A stretch of DNA of 64,000 nucleotides from Desulfosediminicola flagellatus (GCF_005116655.2 NZ_CP050698.1:4380001-4444000), one strand, 5' to 3'; positions 1-8,211 are shown, numbered from the stretch's first letter. Notes: a model not told the origin generated them from the letters alone. Numbers and translations are program-made.

Positions 1-886
1 AGTCATGCGCGATGCCTCCTGCAAGTGTGCCGATAGCCTCCATTTTCATGGCCTGTTGCAACTGACGTTCTAAAGTATCTTCTCGTGTTACATCCCGTTT
101 AGTTGCAAAAAAATTGGTCACTTCACCCGCATTATTTACCAGTGGGCTGATCGTAGCTTCTTCTCGAAATAACATTCCATCTTTCTTTCGATTGGTAAAC
201 TGGCCATGCCAGACTTTACCTGCGAGTATTGCAGTCCATATTTCCTGATAGAATTCGCTATTATGAGCACCGCTCTTGAGGATATTCGAGTTTCTGCCTA
301 TAGCCTCATCCCTGCTATAGCCTGTTGTCTTGCAAAACTGCGGGTTCACATAGACAAGCAGACCATCACGATCGGTTATCATCACGCTGTCGTTTGACTG
401 CTTAACAGCTTGCAGCAACAGATCCGTCTCATTATCTCCAGAAATTTTTAGTGAATTCTCGTGATTGGCTACTAGTGATTTTTCTTTTCCTCCCAAGCCT
501 GTGTTAATTGCTATCCTCGGGTATAAGGACATAACCATCCTATCAAGATTGCCATTTTCCGAATTTAAAACAGGTTCCAGCACGAGCTGAAATTGTTTTT
601 GCCCATCGTTCCCGTTTTTCAACCGGATATCGATAAAGATTGGTTGCGATAAATTTGAAACCAATTCAGAAAATAGCTGTTCTGCAATCACACTATTCTG
701 CAACTGCCAGATATCTTGCCCAAGCTGCCCCCAATAAAGTCCATTGATATCAGCCGAAACAATCTTGGTCATCTGAGAATCACACCAGCTAACACAACCA
801 TCAGGTTGTAGAAGTGCAAGACCGATCTGAAACGTAGAATATTTCTGAGATGATTCTTCTGATGACATATTTTTTTCAGGTATCAT
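1..886 (-). CDS. PAS-domain sensor histidine kinase (3' end beyond the window)
   Basis: The minus-strand frame is open from about 886 to the left edge, giving roughly 295 residues before the gene is cut. The first ~120 residues look like a divergent PAS fold. A clear PAS domain follows at about 135-250, with TDRDGLLVYVNPQF near its start and a KKDGMLF segment in its PAC part. The sequence reaches the edge just at an H-box ending in GGIAHD, so the HATPase part and any receiver lie outside. The ATG at 886 has GGCAGG about 7 nt upstream; a second in-frame ATG is at 868. The same frame stays open upstream to about 1001 and reads like protein, so the true N-terminus may be longer and broken (see next entry). 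The kinase class is secure; its signal is unknown. Confidence 0.85.
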   Translation of the reverse strand, partial: MIPEKNMSSEESSQKYSTFQIGLALLQPDGCVSWCDSQMTKIVSADINGLYWGQLGQDIWQLQNSVIAEQLFSELVSNLSQPIFIDIRLKNGNDGQKQFQLVLEPVLNSENGNLDRMVMSLYPRIAINTGLGGKEKSLVANHENSLKISGDNETDLLLQAVKQSNDSVMITDRDGLLVYVNPQFCKTTGYSRDEAIGRNSNILKSGAHNSEFYQEIWTAILAGKVWHGQFTNRKKDGMLFREEATISPLVNNAGEVTNFFATKRDVTREDTLERQLQQAMKMEAIGTLAGGIAHD

Positions 887-1300
887 TGAAATACCTGCCA
901 AATTATTAACAGACGAGACTCTCCCTTCTACTTTTTGAGTTACGTATAGGAGCCTGCCGGATTGATCAATTTTTCGATTCCAATCAAGGTATTGTTCAAA
1001 TCTTCACCACAATCACATAGCTCAAACCTAAGAGACAAATCTCCTCGGAATGTCAATTTACTAACGATAACAGATAGTTAAAAAAATCAGAGAGCAGCCA
1101 GACATCTCGTTGATTTTTCCTACTCTTTAAAGCTAACAAAATGGCATCTGAAAAATCAAATCTATCTTCGAAACAAACAACACCGATTTGAACAAAATTT
1201 GATAATCGCAACTGAGAAACTCAACATAAATATCTATTCCACTGACAATACACTGTCGCATTTACGTACATTCCTCTTCTGTAAAATCATCATATTCTTA
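887..1300 (-). pseudogene. Possible frame-broken N-terminal extension of the PAS kinase
   Basis: No intact gene is present, yet the minus strand reads protein-like in successive segments that switch frame. One frame gives DFSDAILLALKSRKNQRDVW and continues to a stop near 1069. A second gives KLTFRGDLSLRFELCDCGED. The third, from about 1000 downward, gives DQSGRLLYVTQKVEGRVSS and runs straight into the kinase at 886. Joined with two to four single-base shifts, this would add over 100 residues to the kinase. It could be real decay, assembly errors, or chance reading of AT-rich spacer. I recognise no domain in it. The judgement rests on subjective protein-likeness only. Confidence 0.3.
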
Positions 1301-1545
1301 GCCACATAGACAACAGGTATCGGCACCACAGGAACTATTCAACCAGCTATTGGAGGGATAATCATTTGAAGACATGCATAGTAACTGTAATAAAAACGTA
1401 ATAATAGTGAGTTAATATCTATCTACAGTATTTGTCTTCAGATATGTCCGACAACGAGATCACAAAAACAACCACAGCTCCATATTACATTCAGAATTGA
1501 AGAATAAGGGAATACATAAGGCCATATCCCCCCCTGTTTCTTCTT

Positions 1546-1575
1546 AAAGGAAGGGTCAGCGCCGACCCTTCCTTT
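1546..1575. terminator. Perfect hairpin, likely intrinsic terminator
   Basis: AAAGGAAGGGTC and GACCCTTCCTTT form a perfect 12-bp stem around AGCGCC, with T-rich sequence following on both strands. It lies in the gene-free stretch from 1300 to 2100, where no coding region or other feature was identified apart from a weaker ATCCCG/CGGGAT hairpin at 1915-1931. Which transcript it ends is not clear. Confidence 0.6.
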
Positions 1576-2100
1576 CTTATCTACCACTACCCTTCTTCAT
1601 CACCTCGATTTCAGGTCATGTGAAGCCTAAGTAGCGTTGACTATAATTTTCCCCTAAGCAAGTGATTACCGAAAAACTGCTCTAGAGAATACTTTATTAC
1701 TGCAAGTAGTATGTCTGTATTTGAGATTGTAGGGAGAACTTACGCGTCAACAATACAACCGATATACTACGACGTTTCAGCAACAGTCCCTAACTAGTTC
1801 TCATCCGAAAACAGTGCGTTACACCCAACTCTTCGTTACTCTCAAAATCTTATCCTTTCAATATCATGCATATGGCTGTGGTAAAATTTATCAAGCACCT
1901 TGATTTAGAAGAAAATCCCGCGTTTCGGGATGAAAACTAACTATATATCTGAATATACATACCTAATCAGATTTTTATTGGTAATACGGAAACCTTTACA
2001 CATGCACCTACAATCAGATAGGATATACTACTTACAATTCATAAGCAATTTCAGCGTTTCATATTTTTCGTAACTGATATACCACTTTGGAGGAATCGTT

Positions 2101-3660
2101 ATGGACGTTGTTCTCTTGTCACGATTGCAATTTGCTTTCACCATTATGTTTCACTACATCTTCCCTCCCCTGACCATCGGACTTGGGATCATTCTTGCTT
2201 ACCTCCAGACCCGCCATTATTTTACGAAAAAACCTATATTTGCAGTTGCCTGCCAGTTCTGGACCAAAATTTTCGTTCTGAACTTCGCCATTGGGGTATC
2301 GACTGGCATTGTCATGGAATTTCAGTTTGGAACTAATTGGGCGACGTACTCCCGTTTTGTCGGTGATGTTTTCGGTAGTGCTCTTGCTGCAGAGGGTATT
2401 TTTGCATTCTTTCTCGAATCAGGTTTTTTAGCAGTAGTTGCTTTTGGCCGAGAACGCGTCAGCGCAGGTTTGTATCTCTTCAGTGTGTATATGGTGGCTA
2501 TTGGTTCAGTGTTTTCTTCTGTCTGGATCGTGGTCGCAAATAGCTGGCAACAGACTCCTGCCGGTCATCATATTGTTGATATTCTGCGTTCAGGTACGCT
2601 TGCAGACGGTACCACCGGCATGGTCCCATGGGTTGTCGACGGGGTAGTCCAGCGACGAGCCGAAATCGTCAACTTTCTCGATTTGGTTTTCAACCCGAGC
2701 ACTGTTCAGCGTCTTAGCCATGTATTGCTGGGTTGCTGTGCTGTCGGTGCATTCTTCGTGCTCTCAATATCCGCATATTACCTGCTCACTAACACACATA
2801 AAGAATTTGCCCGTCACTCTTTTAACGGTGCCCTTCTTTTTGGGTTGGCCGCCTCTCTAGGGCTTGGCATTAACGGCCATACACAAGCACAGAATGTCTA
2901 CAAATATCAGCCGGCAAAACTTGCAGCCTTTGAGGGGCATTTCGAAACCGGACGGGGAGATCTTAACCTTATCGGCTGGCCAAACGCCAAAGAAGAACGT
3001 ATTGATTTCGGGTTGTATATCCCTGGTGGACTGAGCTTTATGGTCTTTGATGACCTCACCTTCAGCAAACAGGTAGTAGGGTTGGATCGGTTTAAAGATG
3101 AAGATCAGCCACCACTTGTAATTCCATACCTTTCCTGGCGTTCAATGGTCGGCCTTGGCGGCTTAATGATCGCCATCTGCGGACTCGGCCTCTATTTCAG
3201 GGTTCGTAATCAGCTAGATGAAAAGCGCTGGTTACTCTGGACTTTTGTTTTTGCCATCGGCTTTGTAATGATCGCCAATCAATCCGGTTGGATTGCAGCG
3301 GAAGTCGGTCGCCAGCCGTGGACTGTTCATCCGCCCATTGTCTGGAATGAAGACGGTTCAGATCTTAAAACTGCCGAAGATGGTTTATATCAATACGATG
3401 AAAAGGAGGGGTTGCGAACCAGCGATTCCATAAGTGTTGCTGTCAGTGTATCAGAAGCAAAAACATCGCTTATATTATTTATGCTTCTTTACCTTTCTTT
3501 AGCTGCCGTCTGGATATTGGTACTCGACAGAAAAATACGTCAAGGTCCCAAACCACTCTCTGAGAGTGGAAAGGAAGAGCATGGCTTTCGACAATCGACA
3601 ATTGATCGACAGCATGCGAAACTCAGCGAAGAACACAATTCTCGTGGAGGTGCAATATGA
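2101..3660 (+). CDS. cydA: Cytochrome bd ubiquinol oxidase subunit I
   Basis: CydA carries haems b558, b595 and d and the quinol site. Together with CydB it reduces oxygen to water at the inner membrane without pumping protons. The 519-residue protein has the family's usual length and many membrane segments. It starts with SRLQFAFTIMFHYIFPPLT, which holds the conserved N-terminal His. The Q-loop with a KLAAFEGHFET segment is at about 270-280, and the diagnostic GRQPW motif is near residue 400. TTGGAGGA lies 6-7 nt before the ATG. cydB overlaps the 3' end by 4 nt, so the two are translationally coupled. In an anaerobe the likely role is oxygen scavenging and microaerobic respiration. No cydDC or cydX is adjacent. 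Confidence 0.97.
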   Translation: MDVVLLSRLQFAFTIMFHYIFPPLTIGLGIILAYLQTRHYFTKKPIFAVACQFWTKIFVLNFAIGVSTGIVMEFQFGTNWATYSRFVGDVFGSALAAEGIFAFFLESGFLAVVAFGRERVSAGLYLFSVYMVAIGSVFSSVWIVVANSWQQTPAGHHIVDILRSGTLADGTTGMVPWVVDGVVQRRAEIVNFLDLVFNPSTVQRLSHVLLGCCAVGAFFVLSISAYYLLTNTHKEFARHSFNGALLFGLAASLGLGINGHTQAQNVYKYQPAKLAAFEGHFETGRGDLNLIGWPNAKEERIDFGLYIPGGLSFMVFDDLTFSKQVVGLDRFKDEDQPPLVIPYLSWRSMVGLGGLMIAICGLGLYFRVRNQLDEKRWLLWTFVFAIGFVMIANQSGWIAAEVGRQPWTVHPPIVWNEDGSDLKTAEDGLYQYDEKEGLRTSDSISVAVSVSEAKTSLILFMLLYLSLAAVWILVLDRKIRQGPKPLSESGKEEHGFRQSTIDRQHAKLSEEHNSRGGAI

Positions 3661-4685
3661 GTCCGGAAATACTCTCTATTATCTGGTTTATACTGCTCAA
3701 TGTCCTTCTTATCGGTTACGCAATATTGGATGGTTTTGATCTGGGCGTGGGAATACTCCACCCCTTCGTTGCAAAAACTGACGAAGAACGCCGTCTTGTT
3801 ATGAATAGCATAGGCCCCCTCTGGGATGGAAATGAGGTATGGCTTGTCACTTTCGGAGGAGCACTCTTTGCCATGTTTCCAAATGGTTATGCTTCTATTT
3901 TCAGTGCGTTTTATCTACCTTTCGTTTTCCTGCTTTTCGCTCTCATCTTTCGCGCTGTCTCACTTGAATTTCGCTCAAAACGCATCCACCCCGCCTGGCG
4001 GTCATTCTGGGATATTACGTTTTTTATCGGCTCAACCTTAGCAGCCTTACTATTTGGCATTGCAGTCGGTGCCCTTATGCAGGGATTAGAAGTATCCGCC
4101 CTCGGTGATTATCAAGGAACAATGCTTGATATGCTCAATGGTTTTAGCCTCTGTGTCGGTGTATTTACAGTTTCTCTTCTAGCAATGCACGGTTCAATAT
4201 ATCTCTATATGAAAACAGAAAGTGAGTTGCAGGACCGCCTCTTTGGCTGGATGAAACTTACGTATTATGTATATCTCGGACTTTTCATCCTGGTTTCAGG
4301 CTGGTCTACACTCTTTGTTCCTGCATCATTACAACACTTTGGTGATTATCCAATTCTGTGGCTCGTGCCCCTTCTCAACGTTGCAGCAATAGCTAATATC
4401 CCCCGGGCAATAAATCAGCGCCGTCCGTTATATGCATTCTTAAGCAGTTGCTGCACTATAGCAGCACTCGTTTTTCTTTTTAGTGCTGCGCTCTATCCGG
4501 ACCTTTTGCCGGCTACCAATAACCCGGAATACAGTATCACTATTTTCAATGGTGCCTCCAGCCCACTCACGCAAAAAATCGGCCTTATCATCGTCGCTAT
4601 AGGCATGCCTATGGTTGTTTCGTATACAGCCTTGATTTACTGGACGTTTCGGGGGAAGGTGCAATTAGGTGAGCATAGCTATTAG
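3657..4685 (+). CDS. cydB: Cytochrome bd ubiquinol oxidase subunit II
   Basis: CydB is the structural partner of CydA. The 342-residue protein is of usual length, begins with the conserved WFILLNVLLIGYAILDGFDL segment and GVGILHPF, and contains GPLWDGNEVWL, a hallmark of the family. Eight to nine hydrophobic segments are visible. The ATG overlaps the cydA stop (ATGA), so it is cotranscribed. A 7-bp hairpin (TATCTCA/TGAGATA, 4753-4770) follows about 70 nt downstream and may end the operon. Confidence 0.97.
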   Translation: MSPEILSIIWFILLNVLLIGYAILDGFDLGVGILHPFVAKTDEERRLVMNSIGPLWDGNEVWLVTFGGALFAMFPNGYASIFSAFYLPFVFLLFALIFRAVSLEFRSKRIHPAWRSFWDITFFIGSTLAALLFGIAVGALMQGLEVSALGDYQGTMLDMLNGFSLCVGVFTVSLLAMHGSIYLYMKTESELQDRLFGWMKLTYYVYLGLFILVSGWSTLFVPASLQHFGDYPILWLVPLLNVAAIANIPRAINQRRPLYAFLSSCCTIAALVFLFSAALYPDLLPATNNPEYSITIFNGASSPLTQKIGLIIVAIGMPMVVSYTALIYWTFRGKVQLGEHSY

Positions 4686-4843
4686 AAGGCTCTGGCTAGA
4701 ATACCAGCCCAGGCGTAATGTCATTTTCTTCGACTCTCGCAACATTTTGGGATATCTCAATCATGAGATAGCATTTTCGAACATGAGCTACAGCAAATTC
4801 CCACATAAGGCAATATTATATAACCATTATACATATCATCACC

Positions 4844-4897
4844 TTGACATCTTCTTTTACGACGTGCTAAAAATAGTAATATTATATGAATATTACT
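4844..4897 (+). promoter_or_regulatory. Candidate promoter and palindromic operator before the lysine-rich gene
   Basis: TTGACA at 4844-4849 is followed after an 18-nt spacer by TAAAAA at 4868-4873, a plausible sigma-70 pair. Just downstream, AGTAATATT and AATATTACT (4875-4897) form a perfect 9-bp inverted repeat around ATATG. The palindrome would lie close to the transcription start, a typical repressor position. The mini-gene starts at 4959. This is inference from sequence alone. Confidence 0.4.
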
Positions 4898-4958
4898 CAT
4901 TTTTTTTGCTACTTAATTTGGCGTAATGCCATAAATTATTCGATGACTGGAGGCTGTA

Positions 4959-5135
4959 ATGGCTAAGGACAAGAAGAAAAAGGGCGATAAGGAAGACAGC
5001 AAGAAAAAAGATCTGAAGAAAGAAAAGAAGAAGAAGGACAAGAAGAAGGATTTGAAAAAAGCCAAAAAGAAAGATCTCGAAAAAGGTAAGAAAAAAGATT
5101 CGAAGAAAGAAAAAAAGGACAAGAAAAAGAAATAA
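4959..5135 (+). CDS. Very lysine-rich 58-residue mini-protein
   Basis: The ATG is preceded by CTGGAGG with a 5-nt gap, an excellent ribosome site. The 58-codon frame (MAKDKKKKGDKED... to ...KDKKKK-stop) has 35 lysines (about 60%), balanced only by 9 Asp and 4 Glu. It contains no aromatic, Cys, His, Arg, Pro, Val, Ile or Thr. The repeat unit is roughly KKKDLKK. Lysines use both AAG and AAA, and the short non-lysine residues are interspersed, which argues for selection rather than a simple A-run. It resembles the basic tails of histone-H1-like or nucleoid proteins in composition only. Function unknown; nucleic-acid or polyanion binding is a guess. A 149-bp palindromic repeat begins 5 nt after the stop codon. 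Confidence 0.7.
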   Translation: MAKDKKKKGDKEDSKKKDLKKEKKKKDKKKDLKKAKKKDLEKGKKKDSKKEKKDKKKK

Positions 5136-5140
5136 TTCTG

Positions 5141-5289
5141 CTAGGAGTCTGTCGGGGTATAGCATTTTTTCCACAGATCAAGGCATTTACGAAAAATCAA
5201 ACACAGCCATATAGTTGATATTGCGAGTATTGATTTTTTGAAAATAACGCCGAGATGGAGAAAAAGAGTATAATCCGACAGGCTCCTAG
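5141..5289. repeat. 149-bp palindromic MITE-like repeat, copy A
   Basis: It begins CTAGGAGTCTGTCGG and ends CCGACAGGCTCCTAG, a 15-bp terminal inverted repeat with one mismatch. Inside, AAAATCAA and TTGATTTT flank a CAGCCATATAGTTGATATTG core, so the whole can fold as a long hairpin. Copy B (5349-5497) has exactly the same length and similar sequence. It encodes nothing. It sits between the lysine-rich gene and that gene's probable terminator, consistent with insertion. Confidence 0.85.
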
Positions 5290-5312
5290 ACCTTTCATAA
5301 GATATACAAAAT

Positions 5313-5337
5313 GGGCTGCCTCTCCGGCAGCCCTTTT
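5313..5337 (+). terminator. Intrinsic terminator between repeat copies A and B
   Basis: GGGCTGCC and GGCAGCCC form a perfect 8-bp GC-rich stem around TCTCC, followed by TTTT. It is probably the terminator of the lysine-rich gene, now 178 nt from the stop codon because repeat copy A lies between. Confidence 0.8.
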
Positions 5338-5348
5338 CTCGTCAGTCT

Positions 5349-5497
5349 CTAGGAGTCTGCCGGGTTATAGCTATTTTTTCACAGATCAAGGCATTTTTAA
5401 AAAATCAAGCAGAGCCATATTGTTGATAATGCGAGCATTGATTTTTAGAAAATAACGCAGATATGGCGAAAAAGGGCATAATCCGACAGACTCCTAG
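5349..5497. repeat. 149-bp palindromic MITE-like repeat, copy B
   Basis: It starts CTAGGAGTCTGCCGGG and ends CCGACAGACTCCTAG. The interior matches copy A at most positions, including ACAGATCAAGGCATTT and the GCGAGCATTGATTTT region. Two copies of identical length within 60 nt of each other, plus further copies at 40467, 41190, 22567 and a remnant at 9312, show a dispersed family in this genome. Confidence 0.85.
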
Positions 5498-5685
5498 CGA
5501 TTCTTTGAATGTGTGCGTATCCCCAATCCTGATTTATTCGATTTATGTTATTCTATTTTCCTTCGTCGCCATGCCACACACGAAATTTTCACCCTGAGCC
5601 TGGACAAAAAACACGCTCTATTCTCAAGCTTTTTGAAAAAAGTATAACAATTAATAACAATCGGCCACTTGAAGCCAGCCCTATC

Positions 5686-6945
5686 TCAAGGTATCACCTT
5701 TCCATGGGGGTCTGTACTCGGATTACCAAGTTTCTCATCAAGATAATCAACAGTGCCACCTTCACGGATATGTTCAAGCTGATGGGCTGTTTTATGCAAC
5801 TCATCTTCAGGTGTTCCTATCTGTTCAAGATACGCTTCCCATAGACGATGAGCTCGCAGTACCTTGTCGGCTTCTTTTCTTCCGTCTTCTGTAAGTTGAT
5901 ACCCCTCTTCGGATTCAATCAGAAAACCATCATGGACGATTCGTTGTAATGCTTTCGCGAGTTTCTTCGGCTCTTGTTCCACATATTTCTGGATAATAGA
6001 AATCGGCGTTACAGTGTCATTTCTAAGAATAGTTGTCAGAATATCTTCTACAACCTGTTGCGGGATAAGACGTTTTAAACGAAGCCACCGAGCCATTAAA
6101 CCGTACTTAGGGGCAACAGCCAAAACCACTAAAAACTGCAAAGTACAAAAAAGCATAATCGCCCCGCCACCAGCGGAATCGAGCCACACACACAAATAAA
6201 GACCCCCGACAACACTTGTTACACCAAAAACGCCTGCAAGCATCATCATCCGGTCAAGCCTGTCGCAAAGCAGATAGGCAGTGGCAGCAGGAGTAATAAG
6301 TAACCCAACCACCAAAATTACACCAACCATGCTCACAGCACTAACCACCACCAGTGAAACACAGGTGGTAAGCACATAATCAAGTAACAAAACCGGCAAG
6401 CCAATTGAAGCCGCCATTACCGGATCAAAGGTAGCAATCTGGAAATGTCTGAAAAAGAGAATCAGGATAGTCAAGACAATGGCCGCTGTAAAAGCACTGA
6501 CCCAAAGATCACTATCAGCCACACCAAGGATATCGCCCATAATAAAATGCATCAGGTCAATATGGATGTAGTGTCGAAATATCGATACAGCCACGACACC
6601 AAGAGCAAAGATACCGGTGTACATAATGCCGATGGTAGTATCCTCTTTAATCCGCGACACTCGTGATACAAAACTGATGAGCGCCACAGTGGTAATGGCT
6701 GCTATAAGCGAACCAAGCAGCATTCCGGGTGCATGGGCTTCATAGCCAAAGAGCATTTTCATTACCAGGTAACCACCGGCTACTCCTGCAATCATTGCAT
6801 GCGATAGCGCATCGCCTAAAAATGCCATGCGCTTAAGCACAACAAGGCAGCCGACAACACCGGCGACAACAGCAACGATAGAACCGCCGATCAGGGCTTT
6901 CTGGAAATATGTTTCTGTCAGTGGAGCGATAATGGCTTCAAACAT
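5686..6945 (-). CDS. Metal ABC permease fused to a DtxR/MntR-like repressor domain (YtgCR architecture)
   Basis: Residues 1-275 are an ABC-3 family permease for Mn/Zn/Fe with eight or so membrane segments and the typical MAFLGDALSHAMIAGVAGGY stretch. From about 297 to the end (419) comes a winged-helix region, then a DtxR-type metal and dimer region with AHRLWE, KTAHQLEH and NPSTDPHGKVIP. These match the conserved ligand-bearing segments of DtxR/MntR proteins; no SH3-like third domain is present. The same fusion is known from Chlamydia YtgCR, where the repressor half is released by proteolysis. The gene's ATG overlaps the ATPase stop (TGATG). It is last in the operon SBP, 166-residue protein, ATPase, permease-repressor. 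Autoregulation in response to imported metal is the natural inference. Confidence 0.9.
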   Translation of the reverse strand: MFEAIIAPLTETYFQKALIGGSIVAVVAGVVGCLVVLKRMAFLGDALSHAMIAGVAGGYLVMKMLFGYEAHAPGMLLGSLIAAITTVALISFVSRVSRIKEDTTIGIMYTGIFALGVVAVSIFRHYIHIDLMHFIMGDILGVADSDLWVSAFTAAIVLTILILFFRHFQIATFDPVMAASIGLPVLLLDYVLTTCVSLVVVSAVSMVGVILVVGLLITPAATAYLLCDRLDRMMMLAGVFGVTSVVGGLYLCVWLDSAGGGAIMLFCTLQFLVVLAVAPKYGLMARWLRLKRLIPQQVVEDILTTILRNDTVTPISIIQKYVEQEPKKLAKALQRIVHDGFLIESEEGYQLTEDGRKEADKVLRAHRLWEAYLEQIGTPEDELHKTAHQLEHIREGGTVDYLDEKLGNPSTDPHGKVIP

Positions 6946-7712
6946 CAGCTTGCCCCCTTCTTTACAAGATCACTGAATATACGCAGACGTCCTTCATAGA
7001 CTTTGCTAAGGAGCTCTTCCTGCAAAACCATTTCCGGGGTTCCATACGCATAGAGTCGCTGTTTAATCAGTAACAGTTTATCAAAATATTCTGCGGCGGT
7101 CGCAAGGTCATGATGAACTACAACGAGAGTTTTCCCTGATTCTTTTGCTCTTCCCAGAACTTCGAGAATTGCCCGCTCTGTCGCAGCGTCAACACCGGCA
7201 AATGGTTCATCAAGCAGGAGAATTTCGCTTCCCTGCGATAATGCTCTGGCAAGGAATACACGTTGTTGCTGCCCTCCGGAAAGTTCACCAATCTGTCGAT
7301 CGGCAAATTCGGTCATCCGAACCATATCCAAAGCTTCCATGGCCGCTTGCCTATCTTTTTTTCCAGGGCTTGTGTACCAGGGTATTTTCTGATAGCGCCC
7401 CATAAGGGCAACTTCTTTCACCGTGATAGGAAAATCCCAGTCAACAGAGCCACGTTGGGGGACATAGGCCACCTGCCCTTTAACTTTCTGTACATTCATA
7501 CCATTTATCTGAACTGTACCGATATCCGGCTTTACAAAACCCAGCACCGCCTTGATAAACGTCGATTTCCCAGCACCGTTCGGGCCAATAACACCTACGA
7601 GTTGATCCCGCTCAATAGATACCGACACATCCAGTAACGCTGCACGGGCATGGTAGCTGACGGTGAGATGGCGCACATCAATTGCATTTGGTCTATTATC
7701 TTTAGTGGTCAT
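6945..7712 (-). CDS. Metal ABC transporter ATP-binding protein
   Basis: A 255-residue ATPase of the Mn/Zn/Fe import family. Walker A GPNGAGKST, signature LSGGQQQRVF, Walker B LLLDEPFAGVD and a switch His (VVVHHDL) are all present. The frame is open upstream to 7799, but the ATG at 7712 fits the family N-terminus (MTTKDNRPNAIDVRHLTV) and overlaps the stop of the preceding gene by 11 nt, so it is chosen. It energises the permease at 5686-6945. Confidence 0.93.
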   Translation of the reverse strand: MTTKDNRPNAIDVRHLTVSYHARAALLDVSVSIERDQLVGVIGPNGAGKSTFIKAVLGFVKPDIGTVQINGMNVQKVKGQVAYVPQRGSVDWDFPITVKEVALMGRYQKIPWYTSPGKKDRQAAMEALDMVRMTEFADRQIGELSGGQQQRVFLARALSQGSEILLLDEPFAGVDAATERAILEVLGRAKESGKTLVVVHHDLATAAEYFDKLLLIKQRLYAYGTPEMVLQEELLSKVYEGRLRIFSDLVKKGAS

Positions 7713-8202
7713 GCTTTTCGTCTTTTGTCTCAAGTTCGAAATGAATGGTTCCAGATACCAGCCCCCCCTGCCCCCAGACCGTATCGTCAACGGTTGCAAC
7801 CCCTGCCTTCACAAGCTGAACCCGAACACCATGCTCCAGATCGCTTTCAGCTATTGGCGGACTCGCCTGCACATATATCTCGTTATTGCCGACAGCCAAA
7901 CCATCAACTTTTTCCAGAACCCACGCTTTACCTCGTTGCATACTGTCGCTTTCAATCTGAATATCAGTACCGTTCAGACGCAGTTCAATTCCTGCTGAAG
8001 CACTATCATCGGTCTGCAGCGCAAATGGATCCGGCTCTATTGAAAACGTCGGAGTCACTCTGAGTGAATAGCGTTCTTCAACCAGTGCAATCTCAGGAAC
8101 GTTGCGAACAATATTTGCCTCGGCTTCCATTCGTTTTTTGCTGTAGGACCAAAGACCACCGACAATGATCACCCAGATCAGAATAGTCAGAATAAATCTC
8201 AT
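7702..8202 (-). CDS. Membrane-anchored periplasmic protein of the metal ABC operon, unknown function
   Basis: 166 residues with one N-terminal membrane segment (about 4-19), then a soluble part rich in beta-forming sequence and acidic residues, ending KDEKHDH. AAGGGG lies 6 nt before the ATG. It starts 9 nt after the substrate-binding gene and overlaps the ATPase start, so it is firmly inside the operon. I do not recognise the family. Its location suggests a periplasmic accessory to metal capture or delivery. The short His/Asp tail could bind metal, but the protein has no cysteines or HxH clusters elsewhere. Confidence 0.75.
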   Translation of the reverse strand: MRFILTILIWVIIVGGLWSYSKKRMEAEANIVRNVPEIALVEERYSLRVTPTFSIEPDPFALQTDDSASAGIELRLNGTDIQIESDSMQRGKAWVLEKVDGLAVGNNEIYVQASPPIAESDLEHGVRVQLVKAGVATVDDTVWGQGGLVSGTIHFELETKDEKHDH

Positions 8203-8211
8203 CGCGTCCCC

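Noticed and set aside
1915..1931. ATCCCG/CGGGAT hairpin as a terminator
   Set aside because: Stem of 6 bp with no T-run and no gene ending nearby.
4669..4926. 85-codon plus-strand frame overlapping the end of cydB
   Set aside because: It runs into AT-rich promoter sequence, has no ribosome site and resembles no cydX-type small subunit.
4893..5181. Three overlapping minus-strand frames of 69-93 codons opposite the lysine-rich gene
   Set aside because: They are Phe/Leu/Ser runs complementary to the AAG/AAA codons, with no ribosome sites or known motifs.
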